Shown here one piece after another: positions 1-6,458 of a stretch of DNA of 12,144 bases. The notes under the pieces are model-generated. The model was not told the DNA's origin, did not search any database, and worked only from the letters and a program-made list of their open reading frames with translations. Each line of letters opens with the position of its first letter. The first letter of the stretch is position 1. Position numbers and translations under genes: made by a program. Source of the DNA: CAYJHC01 sp964370075 (GTDB lineage Bacteria > Bacillota > Clostridia > Peptostreptococcales > Anaerovoracaceae); the NCBI GenBank assembly GCA_964370075.1, contig CAYJHC010000062.1, forward strand, positions 1 to 12,144, in the 5' to 3' direction.

Positions 1-68
1 ACTAACTGGCTTACAACAAAACCCCACTTCCCTTTCGTCCTTAAGATCGTACCCATACTGGGCCACAT
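1..68 (-). other. Left edge: two short open frames running out of the window
   Basis: On the minus strand, two overlapping frames are free of stops from about position 68 to the window edge. One begins with ATG at 68-66 and the other with GTG at 66-64. The second reads plausibly as protein (AQYGYDLKDEREVGFCC), and this stretch looks less AT-rich than the spacer next to it. There is no ribosome binding site, and only about 22 codons are visible. It could be the start of a downstream gene, part of a mobile element, or chance. I do not recognise it. Confidence 0.15.
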
Positions 69-70
69 TA

Positions 71-107
71 AATATGAACTAATATATCATATATATCAGT
101 TCATATT
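71..107 (-). terminator. Long hairpin at the end of the redox operon
   Basis: The arms AATATGAACT (71-80) and AGTTCATATT (98-107) are perfect inverted repeats. Counting one G-U pair on the minus-strand RNA, the stem extends to 17 bp around a 3-nt loop. It lies about 40 nt past the last gene of the operon. The RNA that follows is U-rich for only a few bases, so it is a weak intrinsic terminator. It could instead be an mRNA 3'-end stabiliser, a protein-binding dyad, or the edge of a small inserted element. Confidence 0.4.
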
Positions 108-147
108 TTCTATTATCTATATTCTCTATTCATTTTTACACTTCAAA

Positions 148-762
148 TTACGCATTCTTGCTTCTACCAATTCTCTTATTTATTGCAAGCATATATCTAT
201 TTGAAACTGGCCCAAGAAGTATTATTGATAGCACAGTTCCTAATCCTACTGGTCCACCTAATATAAAGCCTAAGGCAGTATACATTAAATCGTAACAAAT
301 CCGGGTAAGCTTATAGCTTTTATTTAGCCTTTCAGCAATCACCAAGGGGATTATATCATTTGGGTGAAGCCCTGCAGTAGAGCAAACGCCTAGTGCTATT
401 CCGAGAGCTATAAAATTACATCCTATAATTGAAGAAATAATCCTAAGTATCATATCCCAGGCTTCAATATTAAAAGGTTCTAAAACTATTATAAACACAT
501 TCACAATAGTCCCTAAACAGAATGTTGTTAGAAAGGTTCCCAAAGTTCTATATTGAGACTTGAATATGAATAAATATATTAAAAAAATCGTACCTATTAT
601 TATATTTATTGTCCCAGGCATTAGACCAACTTTACCACTTACAGCCACGTTGAACACATTGAATCCATCTGTTCCTAAATTGCTTTGTATCATCAATGCT
701 GCTCCAAATGCTAAGCTTGCAATTCCCAGCAACATCATCAAATATTTTTTTACTATACCCAT
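148..762 (-). CDS. YczE/YitT-type integral membrane protein
   Basis: This 204-residue protein is mostly hydrophobic, with about five predicted membrane segments (near residues 5-25, 50-68, 74-95, 107-127 and 155-188). It looks like the YczE/YyaS/YitT family: the N-terminal stretch ending in MIQSNLGTDGFNVFN and the late GTVLSIILLGPVSNRYM segment match that family's pattern of a short polar loop after helix 1 and a GT...GP motif in the last helix. The biochemical role of the family is not established; transport has been suggested. It starts 23 bp after the ferredoxin-reductase gene with only a weak GGTAAG ribosome binding site, so it is probably the last gene of the operon. It may help import or export the compound handled by the flavoprotein; that is inference from position only. 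Confidence 0.72.
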   Translation of the reverse strand: MGIVKKYLMMLLGIASLAFGAALMIQSNLGTDGFNVFNVAVSGKVGLMPGTINIIIGTIFLIYLFIFKSQYRTLGTFLTTFCLGTIVNVFIIVLEPFNIEAWDMILRIISSIIGCNFIALGIALGVCSTAGLHPNDIIPLVIAERLNKSYKLTRICYDLMYTALGFILGGPVGLGTVLSIILLGPVSNRYMLAINKRIGRSKNA

Positions 763-785
763 AATTATTTCTTACCATTTACCTT

Positions 786-1826
786 CTACTGCATGAAACT
801 TTCATAGTAAATATGCCTCCAGAAAACTCCCCCATCTAATAAAGCTCTTTCAACGTCCTTAATAATTTTCTTAGAGCCACAAATATATGCATCTATTTCG
901 GGCGAAATAAATCCACTATCTTCAATTATTCCCTGAATAGGTTTTTCATTTCCTTTACTTCCATAAGCAATTTCATATGAAAAATTACTGTGTTTTTTAG
1001 CAAGTTCTTCGAAATGCTCGATTAGAAAAAGGTCTTCTTCTTCCCAAACCTGAAAAATCATTTTAACAGTTCTTCCAGATTTAACATTTAATAGTTCCTC
1101 ATCAATTATAGCTTTTATGGGAGAAATTCCCGTCACGCTTCCAACTAATAGAAGTGGTGTTTTTTTAGGAGAATAAATGAATCTTCCAAAAGGCAATTGC
1201 ACTTTCACTTTTTCACTACACTTTAACTTTTCAAAGAACCTAACTCCTACACCTCCTCCAAAAGTGTCAATAAACAGCTCTATAAACTTTCCATTCCAAG
1301 GGTTAGATATGGAGTAACCCCTATATGCATCCTCACCTATTGTAACATTACAAAAATGTCCTGGCAAATATTTTGGTATTTCTCCATTAGTCACTTCCAA
1401 TTTAACTCTAACTACAAAGCGAGCGACTTTTTCTACTTCACTGACCAAAAACTCCGCATTTTCACTTGGGAATAAGTGGATTTGCCTATCTCCACAAGCT
1501 CTTTTTTCATATGGTTCTGGAGCATTCTCCATTCCAATACGGAACATTTCGCCAGTTTCTTTTCTTTTCCATGTTATTTTTTGATTAATTGGGTGCTCAA
1601 ATTCTATTGCACCAGTAGGACAGTCTTCCGTACAAACAGCACAGTGCCAACACTCTTCTGGGTATACCAAAATAGGAGGGTTTCCACTTTTGGGATTTTC
1701 TACAATCACGTTACATCTGCAAGCAGCCACACATTGATAACAAGCTATACATTTTGATGCATCAAATTTTACTACGTGATTTGGCAACACTGGGTTAGGG
1801 GTTAATACTGCGGTAAATTTTTCCAT
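786..1826 (-). CDS. AprB-like 2[4Fe-4S] ferredoxin fused to FAD/NAD(P)H reductase module
   Basis: This is a 346-residue soluble electron-transfer protein. The N-terminal part (about 1-100) is a two-cluster ferredoxin: C26, C29, C32 and C36 in the first motif and C59, C62, C65 and C69-P in the second. W60 directly after C59 matches the CW-x-C pattern of AprB, the iron-sulfur subunit of adenylylsulfate reductase. The segment ITWKRKETGEMFRIG (84-98) resembles the AprB tail strand. Residues about 135-346 form a ferredoxin-NADP+ reductase-like module, with the FAD motif RGYS (169-172), the nucleotide motif GSVTGISP (229-236) and the late YICGS (314-318). The likely role is shuttling electrons between NAD(P)H and the adjacent AprA-like flavoprotein. 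The gene has a strong AAGGAGG site, and its start overlaps the end of the flavoprotein gene by 25 bp, consistent with a stoichiometric complex. Domain assignment is firm; the AprB relationship is by eye. Confidence 0.88.
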   Translation of the reverse strand: MEKFTAVLTPNPVLPNHVVKFDASKCIACYQCVAACRCNVIVENPKSGNPPILVYPEECWHCAVCTEDCPTGAIEFEHPINQKITWKRKETGEMFRIGMENAPEPYEKRACGDRQIHLFPSENAEFLVSEVEKVARFVVRVKLEVTNGEIPKYLPGHFCNVTIGEDAYRGYSISNPWNGKFIELFIDTFGGGVGVRFFEKLKCSEKVKVQLPFGRFIYSPKKTPLLLVGSVTGISPIKAIIDEELLNVKSGRTVKMIFQVWEEEDLFLIEHFEELAKKHSNFSYEIAYGSKGNEKPIQGIIEDSGFISPEIDAYICGSKKIIKDVERALLDGGVFWRHIYYESFMQ

Positions 1827-3853
1827 GTTTCATCCTCCTTTGCGGCATAATTCTCTTCATAGTCCGGGTTAAATTTCTCAAAATTCTCTTTATAAGTACT
1901 TAAATAAGGTTCTTGTAATTCATATTTAGGATCCCAATATTTTGCGACTATCTCACCATTCCATTTACTTAAAACCTGCAATTCTCCCCACTCTTCCGGA
2001 ATCCAAGGAGATCGTTCTACTTCGAAGTAGTCTTCTCCGTGATTAGCTAATCTTTTTAGGCAAGCTTCAAAATACATTTCTGCAACATCTAAACGAGATT
2101 GCACCTCTAAGTACCTAGCAAGCTCATGAGGGTTTCTTACATAAGTCTGTTGGTTTTCCGTTTCTCTTAAAGACTTTAACCAAAACATTCCAATTTCCAT
2201 AGTCTCCGTTGATTTGTAGTCAGTTAAATAATCTTGCATAATCCTATTCATTCCCGCCTGCAGTTCTCTCCAACCGATAGTCGCATCTTCCCTATAAAGA
2301 GGAGCATATATTCTTTCTTTTTCTAGTGCAATTTGTTCCTTATCAAGCTCAACTTTAGAGGTATCTTTTTTTGCTGCAACTGCAGCTTTTCTTCCTGCAT
2401 ACCTACCTGATGTAGATGCTTCTGAGCAACCATGGGCCATTATTGGATATCCTGCTCCGTATAGCCCATCAATATTAGTAGCTTTTAGATTCCAGTCTAC
2501 TAGAAAGCCTCCAGCTCCTCCAAACATTCCAGAATCCCTATTTGTCGCCCCAGGTTCACCTGTCCACCAAGGCTCGTTCCCTTTTACATATTGATCCGGC
2601 GACATTATAGTAGCTTGCATCAAGTCTTTATTAGGATCAAAGCCGGCAGCTCCGTATTTATTATATACAGGGTAAAGGGATTTCCCCTCATTCCCTACCA
2701 TTAACCCCCATATTGCTCTTCTTTCATATTCAGGCATAGAAGGCAAGTCCATATATAATGGCAGCTTATATTCTCCATTTTTAATACGCTCAGGTAAGTC
2801 TCGAATCAAGGTATTCTGCTCTGTTAAAGGGTTGTTTCCAAAGTCAGTAATAAAAGGAGCTTTTCCTTGAGGTATTGTTCGTTCTTCCAAAGTTGATAAA
2901 ATATTCCCCTCATGATCTTGCCATGGTATTTCTTTACCATCAGCATCTACAATATTGCAGGGATAATGTGTATTATAACAACTTGCCCCTCCATATGATG
3001 GTTGTCCATGAGCATGTCCAGAAGAACCTTTACTTCCTGCTCTTTCCATCATTGCAATATCTGCACCTACATTCCACGCCATTGCATGCCCATCCCCTGC
3101 ACCGTTGGGATCAGGGAACTCGCTATTTGCTCCTACAACGTCATTTCTATAGTTCCACATCCCATAAACTCCACCAGTGGCAACTACAGTGGTTTTTGCT
3201 TTAAAGATGTACATCTCTCCTGTCTGCATATGTACACCAATGGCTCCGGTTACTTTTCGTTTCCCTTCCACATCTTCGTACAATAGCTTTGTTGATATTA
3301 TTCTCTCTAAGCAAGTGATTCCCAGTCGATTAATCTCTTTTGCCAAGGTTGGTTTATAAAAGTTCCCCCCATACAAACGGACACTTGTATTATTTACATA
3401 ATCGTATGCAAATAAAAGCTTGCTTTTTTCATCCCTAAATGGAGCTCCTTTAAATTCATCTCCCGCATCTCGGACTTCCATTCCCATTTTTTCAATCTCC
3501 GCTAAGTTGTCCCAACTTGTTTTAGGACAAATATATCTCATAGGGCCACTAAGCACCGTCCCCCCATTTTCCACAAAATACTCTGGAGTTAATTTAGAGG
3601 CAGGATTCGTAGTTGCTTCTAGCCAGTGATCATGTCCTACTCCACCTGACCCCGATCTTCTTATAGGCGCCTTATCTACCAAAATAACATTTGCTCCTTC
3701 TTTTTTGGCTGCTATAGCTGCATTTGCCCCTGCAACACCACCGCCTAAAACCAAAACATCAGTTTCGAAATAATTTTCTTCTTCATATTTAAGTGCATAC
3801 GGCCAATCCAAGCCGTTTCGTTCAAACAAGTCTTTATATTTACCTCTTAACAT
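1802..3853 (-). CDS. AprA-like FAD-dependent reductase/dehydrogenase, catalytic subunit
   Basis: This 683-residue flavoprotein belongs to the fumarate reductase/succinate dehydrogenase superfamily and looks closest to the AprA (adenylylsulfate reductase alpha) branch. Residues 33-61 form the Rossmann FAD site (GGGVAG 37-42, acidic D60). ATGG at 225-228 and GLYGAG at 463-468 are the later FAD contacts. A helical C-terminal domain starts near 500. Where covalently flavinylated FrdA/SdhA have RSH, this protein has RSG (66-68), so FAD should be non-covalent as in AprA. A distinctive GHDHW motif follows at 73-77, and H474, G475 and R484 lie near the end of the FAD domain. There is no signal peptide, so it acts in the cytoplasm. 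The ribosome binding site is AAAGGA. No sat, qmo or dsr genes are nearby, so APS as substrate is not supported. The substrate is probably an organic acid or other organic acceptor brought in by the MFS protein. Family is confident; reaction is unknown. Confidence 0.85.
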   Translation of the reverse strand: MLRGKYKDLFERNGLDWPYALKYEEENYFETDVLVLGGGVAGANAAIAAKKEGANVILVDKAPIRRSGSGGVGHDHWLEATTNPASKLTPEYFVENGGTVLSGPMRYICPKTSWDNLAEIEKMGMEVRDAGDEFKGAPFRDEKSKLLFAYDYVNNTSVRLYGGNFYKPTLAKEINRLGITCLERIISTKLLYEDVEGKRKVTGAIGVHMQTGEMYIFKAKTTVVATGGVYGMWNYRNDVVGANSEFPDPNGAGDGHAMAWNVGADIAMMERAGSKGSSGHAHGQPSYGGASCYNTHYPCNIVDADGKEIPWQDHEGNILSTLEERTIPQGKAPFITDFGNNPLTEQNTLIRDLPERIKNGEYKLPLYMDLPSMPEYERRAIWGLMVGNEGKSLYPVYNKYGAAGFDPNKDLMQATIMSPDQYVKGNEPWWTGEPGATNRDSGMFGGAGGFLVDWNLKATNIDGLYGAGYPIMAHGCSEASTSGRYAGRKAAVAAKKDTSKVELDKEQIALEKERIYAPLYREDATIGWRELQAGMNRIMQDYLTDYKSTETMEIGMFWLKSLRETENQQTYVRNPHELARYLEVQSRLDVAEMYFEACLKRLANHGEDYFEVERSPWIPEEWGELQVLSKWNGEIVAKYWDPKYELQEPYLSTYKENFEKFNPDYEENYAAKEDETWKNLPQY

Positions 3854-3882
3854 ATCAGTTTCCTTTCACACACTCTATACCC

Positions 3883-4353
3883 TTATTTTTCTTCATCCAT
3901 TTCAAATACATCTTTATGTATTTTTCTTGCTCTTTCTGCAGTTTCAATATATTCCTCAATATTAACAATATCCTCTAGAGCCTTAATATACTTAATGTCA
4001 TTGTGGATTACGAAAACATCTGGGTCTATTTTAATTTCTTTCTTTTTCATATCTTTAATTGCCCAAATAAATAATTGGTCAATTGCCTCTACTATTTTTT
4101 CCCCTTCTATTGATAAAGAATATTCTGTTTTTATTTCTGTGTCGCTAATAACTTCCTTAACTAATAATCCAGCTTCTACTAATTCTTTTAAGTGTTGGCT
4201 TAGTACTTTTTCGGAAATTTGAAAAGATTTTAAAAGTTGGTGGAATCTAATTTTCTTATATACAAAAATGTGATGTAAAATACTCATTTTCCACTTTCCC
4301 ATAATATTCTTATTTACGTAATGGTATGGCTTTATTAAATTTAAATCACACAT
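3883..4353 (-). CDS. HxlR-family winged-helix regulator with C-terminal extension
   Basis: This 156-residue regulator carries the HxlR fold: the GKWKMSILHH segment (19-28), recognition helix ISEKVLSQHLKEL (46-58), a beta wing about 63-80 and the closing helix ending in FIWAI. I start it at ATG 4353-4351, because the upstream TTG at 4365 lies inside the GGAGG ribosome binding site that serves this ATG. Residues about 100-156 extend well beyond the usual HxlR length of roughly 100-120. They form a charged, probably helical tail that may bind a ligand or help dimerisation. Cys2 is the only cysteine; several relatives (YodB, HypR) sense electrophiles through an N-terminal cysteine. It lies inside the operon, 39 bp after the MFS gene and 29 bp before the flavoprotein, so autoregulation is likely. 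It is about half identical to the regulator at 5874-6185. Confidence 0.85.
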   Translation of the reverse strand: MCDLNLIKPYHYVNKNIMGKWKMSILHHIFVYKKIRFHQLLKSFQISEKVLSQHLKELVEAGLLVKEVISDTEIKTEYSLSIEGEKIVEAIDQLFIWAIKDMKKKEIKIDPDVFVIHNDIKYIKALEDIVNIEEYIETAERARKIHKDVFEMDEEK

Positions 4354-4392
4354 TTTCTCCTCCAAAATCTTTGTTATTTCTAACTACATATA

Positions 4393-5664
4393 TTATACTT
4401 TTTCTTCATCAAAAGGTATTCCTACAAATTTCGGGTTTAAAGGATCATAACTCCGTCTAATAGAAAATAAGCAAATTGATCCTATAATCGCTAATGGGAT
4501 AAATATATAGTATGCTACTGTGTAAGATCCAAAATTTGTATAAATTGCTCCCATTAAGTAAAAGGCTATACTACGCCCAATAAGTTGAAAGGTGCTAATA
4601 GTACGGTTTGCATTTACATATTCATGCCCACCAAACACCCAAGTTATTGAAGATGGAATCAAATTAATCATGCCTCCAGTAGTAGCTGCTACCGCAAACC
4701 CTGCAAGATAAACTGCCGCCATATTATCTTTGCCTGCAAATATCATAGCAATTGCAGTTATTACATAAGTTAAAAGAAATATTCCAGATGTTTTAGGCGT
4801 TGATATTTTATCGTCAAGCCATCCCCAGAAATAAGAGAACGGCATACCTGCTACAGCTGCAATGGATAGCATTCCAATAGCTACATCAGGAGTGATTCCT
4901 TGGTCTGTCATTCTTGCCACAAACTGGCTCATAATTGAAGTCATCATTACATAAACCAAGCCAAACCCTACTATTAAAAGCCAAGTTTCTTTTGTTTTCA
5001 ACAATCTTCCTACTGTCCACTTAGATTCAATTTTTATTTCTTCTTCCTTTTGAGCATCGGTTTCGTTATCAATATGCAATCCTACCTCTTCAGGATTAGA
5101 AGGTATGAATAGAACACTTCCCGCCCCTAAAACAACTCCCAGCACTCCAATGATAACAAACATTCCTGTAAACCCAAATTCAACTAATAAATATGTTGCA
5201 AAAGGTGTGAAGGCTGCCGTGCTAAAAGGCGCTGCAATTGTAACAATACCTAAGATTCTTCCTTTTGTTTTTAAGAACCAGTTTCCAATTATTCCAACTA
5301 TTCCTATCGTTAATGCCATTGAAATAAACTGTACAATAAAAGTACATGCTGCGAACACCACCATAGTATCTGTAACCCCCATTACTATTGTAGCTATTCC
5401 ATTTACTAGCATTGAAATAAATAGAATTTTCTGTAACCCAAACTTCAGATAAATTGTTCCAAATATGAACGGCGCTGCTATCCCTACAAGAGTTGCTGCA
5501 GAAATAACTGTATTCAGTTCTCCTCTACTCCACCCTCTATCACTCTCAATTGTCGGCATAATAACATTAATAATATCCATTCCTAGTGCTGTTTGGAATA
5601 AGAATACTAAAAATCCAGATAGCGTTATTAGCATTGTGTAAGATTTAAAGCTTTTCCTCTTCAT
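4393..5664 (-). CDS. MFS transporter (oxalate/formate or monocarboxylate type)
   Basis: This 423-residue major facilitator protein has about 12 predicted membrane helices, split by a hydrophilic central loop (about 190-222, rich in Glu and Lys). The loop between helices 2 and 3 (GTIYLKFGLQK, 69-79) is a degenerate MFS motif A that lacks the aspartate. The matching C-half motif GWLDDKI (281-287) is intact. GNWFLKTKGRILGI (127-140) resembles the NWF-x-K-RG-LGI stretch seen in the OFA and monocarboxylate branches of MFS. It is the first gene of the redox operon, with a consensus AAGGAGG site 6 nt before ATG. In context it most likely imports the substrate of the cytoplasmic AprA-like enzyme or exchanges substrate for product. 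The substrate cannot be read from sequence. Confidence 0.87.
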   Translation of the reverse strand: MKRKSFKSYTMLITLSGFLVFLFQTALGMDIINVIMPTIESDRGWSRGELNTVISAATLVGIAAPFIFGTIYLKFGLQKILFISMLVNGIATIVMGVTDTMVVFAACTFIVQFISMALTIGIVGIIGNWFLKTKGRILGIVTIAAPFSTAAFTPFATYLLVEFGFTGMFVIIGVLGVVLGAGSVLFIPSNPEEVGLHIDNETDAQKEEEIKIESKWTVGRLLKTKETWLLIVGFGLVYVMMTSIMSQFVARMTDQGITPDVAIGMLSIAAVAGMPFSYFWGWLDDKISTPKTSGIFLLTYVITAIAMIFAGKDNMAAVYLAGFAVAATTGGMINLIPSSITWVFGGHEYVNANRTISTFQLIGRSIAFYLMGAIYTNFGSYTVAYYIFIPLAIIGSICLFSIRRSYDPLNPKFVGIPFDEEKV

Positions 5665-5704
5665 AATAATTCCTCCTTAAAAGACATTTTAATTAATTAA
5701 GTTA

Positions 5705-5732
5705 ATTATATCCTTCTTCTTCAGAGGTGCAA
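5705..5732 (-). promoter_or_regulatory. Promoter of the MFS-flavoprotein operon
   Basis: A consensus -10 TATAAT lies at 5710-5705, preceded by a poor -35 TTGCAC at 5732-5727 with a 16-bp spacer. Transcription should begin near 5698, leaving a leader of about 34 nt before the MFS start. The weak -35 next to a large dyad fits a promoter that needs, or is controlled by, a regulator. Confidence 0.6.
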
Positions 5733-5771
5733 TACTTACATTTAAGTAGGTGTACTACCAAAATGTAAGTA
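5733..5771. promoter_or_regulatory. 39-bp dyad, candidate HxlR-family operator
   Basis: TACTTACATTT (5733-5743) and AAATGTAAGTA (5761-5771) are perfect 11-bp inverted repeats, and GTAG (5746-5749)/CTAC (5755-5758) continue the same dyad around centre 5752. Within it lie two smaller palindromes: TACTTA-catt-TAAGTA (5733-5748) and the less perfect TACT...AAGTA site at 5753-5771, offset by 20 bp or two helical turns. The dyad ends exactly at the -35 box. TACT/AGTA half-sites are the type I associate with HxlR-family regulators. A regulator here could activate from upstream or block polymerase. Confidence 0.6.
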
Positions 5772-5820
5772 CTTTCCTTTTGGTAATAATAATTATTGTC
5801 TATATTTTAACGATTTTATT

Positions 5821-5851
5821 AAAAAAATGCTATTTTTTTTAATAGCATTTT
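5821..5851 (-). terminator. Intrinsic terminator after the small HxlR gene
   Basis: AAAATGCTATT (5824-5834) and AATAGCATTTT (5841-5851) form an 11-bp stem with a 6-nt loop. On the minus strand the stem runs straight into a U tract (complement of the A run at 5821-5827). It lies 23 bp past the stop of the regulator gene and separates it from the MFS operon. A T-rich run on the other side means it could work in both directions. Confidence 0.8.
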
Positions 5852-5873
5852 CTTGTTTTTTTTAATATTTTTT

Positions 5874-6185
5874 CTATACTCTATCTTTCGCCCATAAATA
5901 TAGTTTTTTTATCTCAATAGCTAAAACTTCTCCTTCTGCAGTTAGTGTATACTTACTTTTTAATGGAACTTTTGAGTAAACTTTTCTTTCAATCAGCCCA
6001 TCATCAATAAGCTCTTTTAGCTGAGTGCTAAGTACTTTCTCTGAAATCTGTAATCTATTCCTGGTTTGGTTAAATCTAATATACCCCTCGGTATGGATTT
6101 TATGCAAAATAACCATTTTCCATTTACCTGAAATACATTTCTTTACAAAATGATATGGGTTAATAGGTTCATTCTTATCCACCAC
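5874..6185 (-). CDS. HxlR-family transcriptional regulator (short paralogue)
   Basis: This 103-residue winged-helix regulator has normal HxlR length. The GKWKMVILHK segment is at 20-29, recognition helix ISEKVLSTQLKEL at 47-59, wing about 64-82 and a final helix to residue 100. The start is a GTG at 6185-6183; a stop lies eight codons upstream in frame with no ATG between, and a second GTG follows directly. The ribosome binding site is weak. Its recognition helix differs from that of the regulator at 3883-4353 at only two positions, so the two probably read similar DNA. The sensor side differs: its one cysteine is Cys17, just before the GKW motif, rather than Cys2. It has its own promoter and terminator and lies directly upstream of the redox operon, which it probably controls through the dyad at 5733-5771. 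Confidence 0.85.
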   Translation of the reverse strand: MVDKNEPINPYHFVKKCISGKWKMVILHKIHTEGYIRFNQTRNRLQISEKVLSTQLKELIDDGLIERKVYSKVPLKSKYTLTAEGEVLAIEIKKLYLWAKDRV

Positions 6186-6237
6186 TTCACCGCCATCTTT
6201 AAAGTCTTAATTATAACTTTTTGTTCCAATTTAACTT

Positions 6238-6266
6238 ATTCTACTTTACTAATCAATTCCTGTCAA
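6238..6266 (-). promoter_or_regulatory. Strong promoter for the short HxlR gene
   Basis: TTGACA (6266-6261), a 17-bp spacer and TAGAAT (6243-6238) make a near-consensus vegetative promoter. Transcription would start near 6231, about 45 nt before the GTG start. A second TATAAT at 6215-6210 has no good -35 partner. I see no TACT/AGTA dyad like that of the neighbouring operon, so the regulator gene may not be controlled in the same way. Confidence 0.7.
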
Positions 6267-6377
6267 TTATTTTTCAGCCATATTTTCTTCTAAGATCTCA
6301 AAATCAATATGGTTTCTGATGATCCCTGTAAGTATAAGTTTAATGAAGAAGAATAAAAATAGCGAAGGAGTAAAGCA
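6267..6377 (-). pseudogene. Possible orphan C-terminal coding remnant
   Basis: Between the rlmB terminator and the HxlR promoter a minus-strand frame is open for about 36 codons. It ends in a charged, coding-like tail (HIDFEILEENMAEK, then TAA at 6269-6267). It has no start codon or ribosome binding site, and its upper part overlaps the rlmB terminator. It could be the tail of a gene otherwise lost by rearrangement, or chance. No family is recognised. Confidence 0.15.
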
Positions 6378-6389
6378 CTACTTCGCTAT
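6355..6389 (-). terminator. Intrinsic terminator of the cysE-rlmB gene block
   Basis: ATAGCGAAG (6359-6367) pairs with CTTCGCTAT (6381-6389), and an inner AGT/ACT adds three pairs after one mismatch, around a 5-nt loop. On the minus strand the stem is followed by a U run (complement of the A run at 6355-6359). It lies about 70 bp past the rlmB stop and marks the boundary between the housekeeping block and the redox cassette. Confidence 0.85.
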
Positions 6390-6458
6390 AAATCCTAACT
6401 TATTAAGCTACACCACTTTTCAAGATGCGCCCTTAATTTTTTTACTAATTCCAAGATT

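Noticed and set aside
2875..3359. Several open frames on the plus strand opposite the flavoprotein gene
   Set aside because: They mirror the minus-strand coding frame, have low-complexity His/Tyr-rich translations and no ribosome binding sites. The flavoprotein is unambiguous.
786..3853. True dissimilatory APS reductase (aprBA)
   Set aside because: The beta subunit is fused to an NAD(P)H reductase, and no sat, qmo, dsr or sulfate transporter gene is in the window. The substrate is therefore left open.
4351..4365. TTG start for the operon-internal HxlR, giving 160 residues
   Set aside because: The TTG lies within the GGAGG ribosome binding site, which is well placed for the ATG at 4353-4351.
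6278..6312. CCATATT/AATATGG inverted repeat upstream of the short HxlR promoter
   Set aside because: Only 7 bp with a loop of over 20 nt, within chance expectation for AT-rich DNA.
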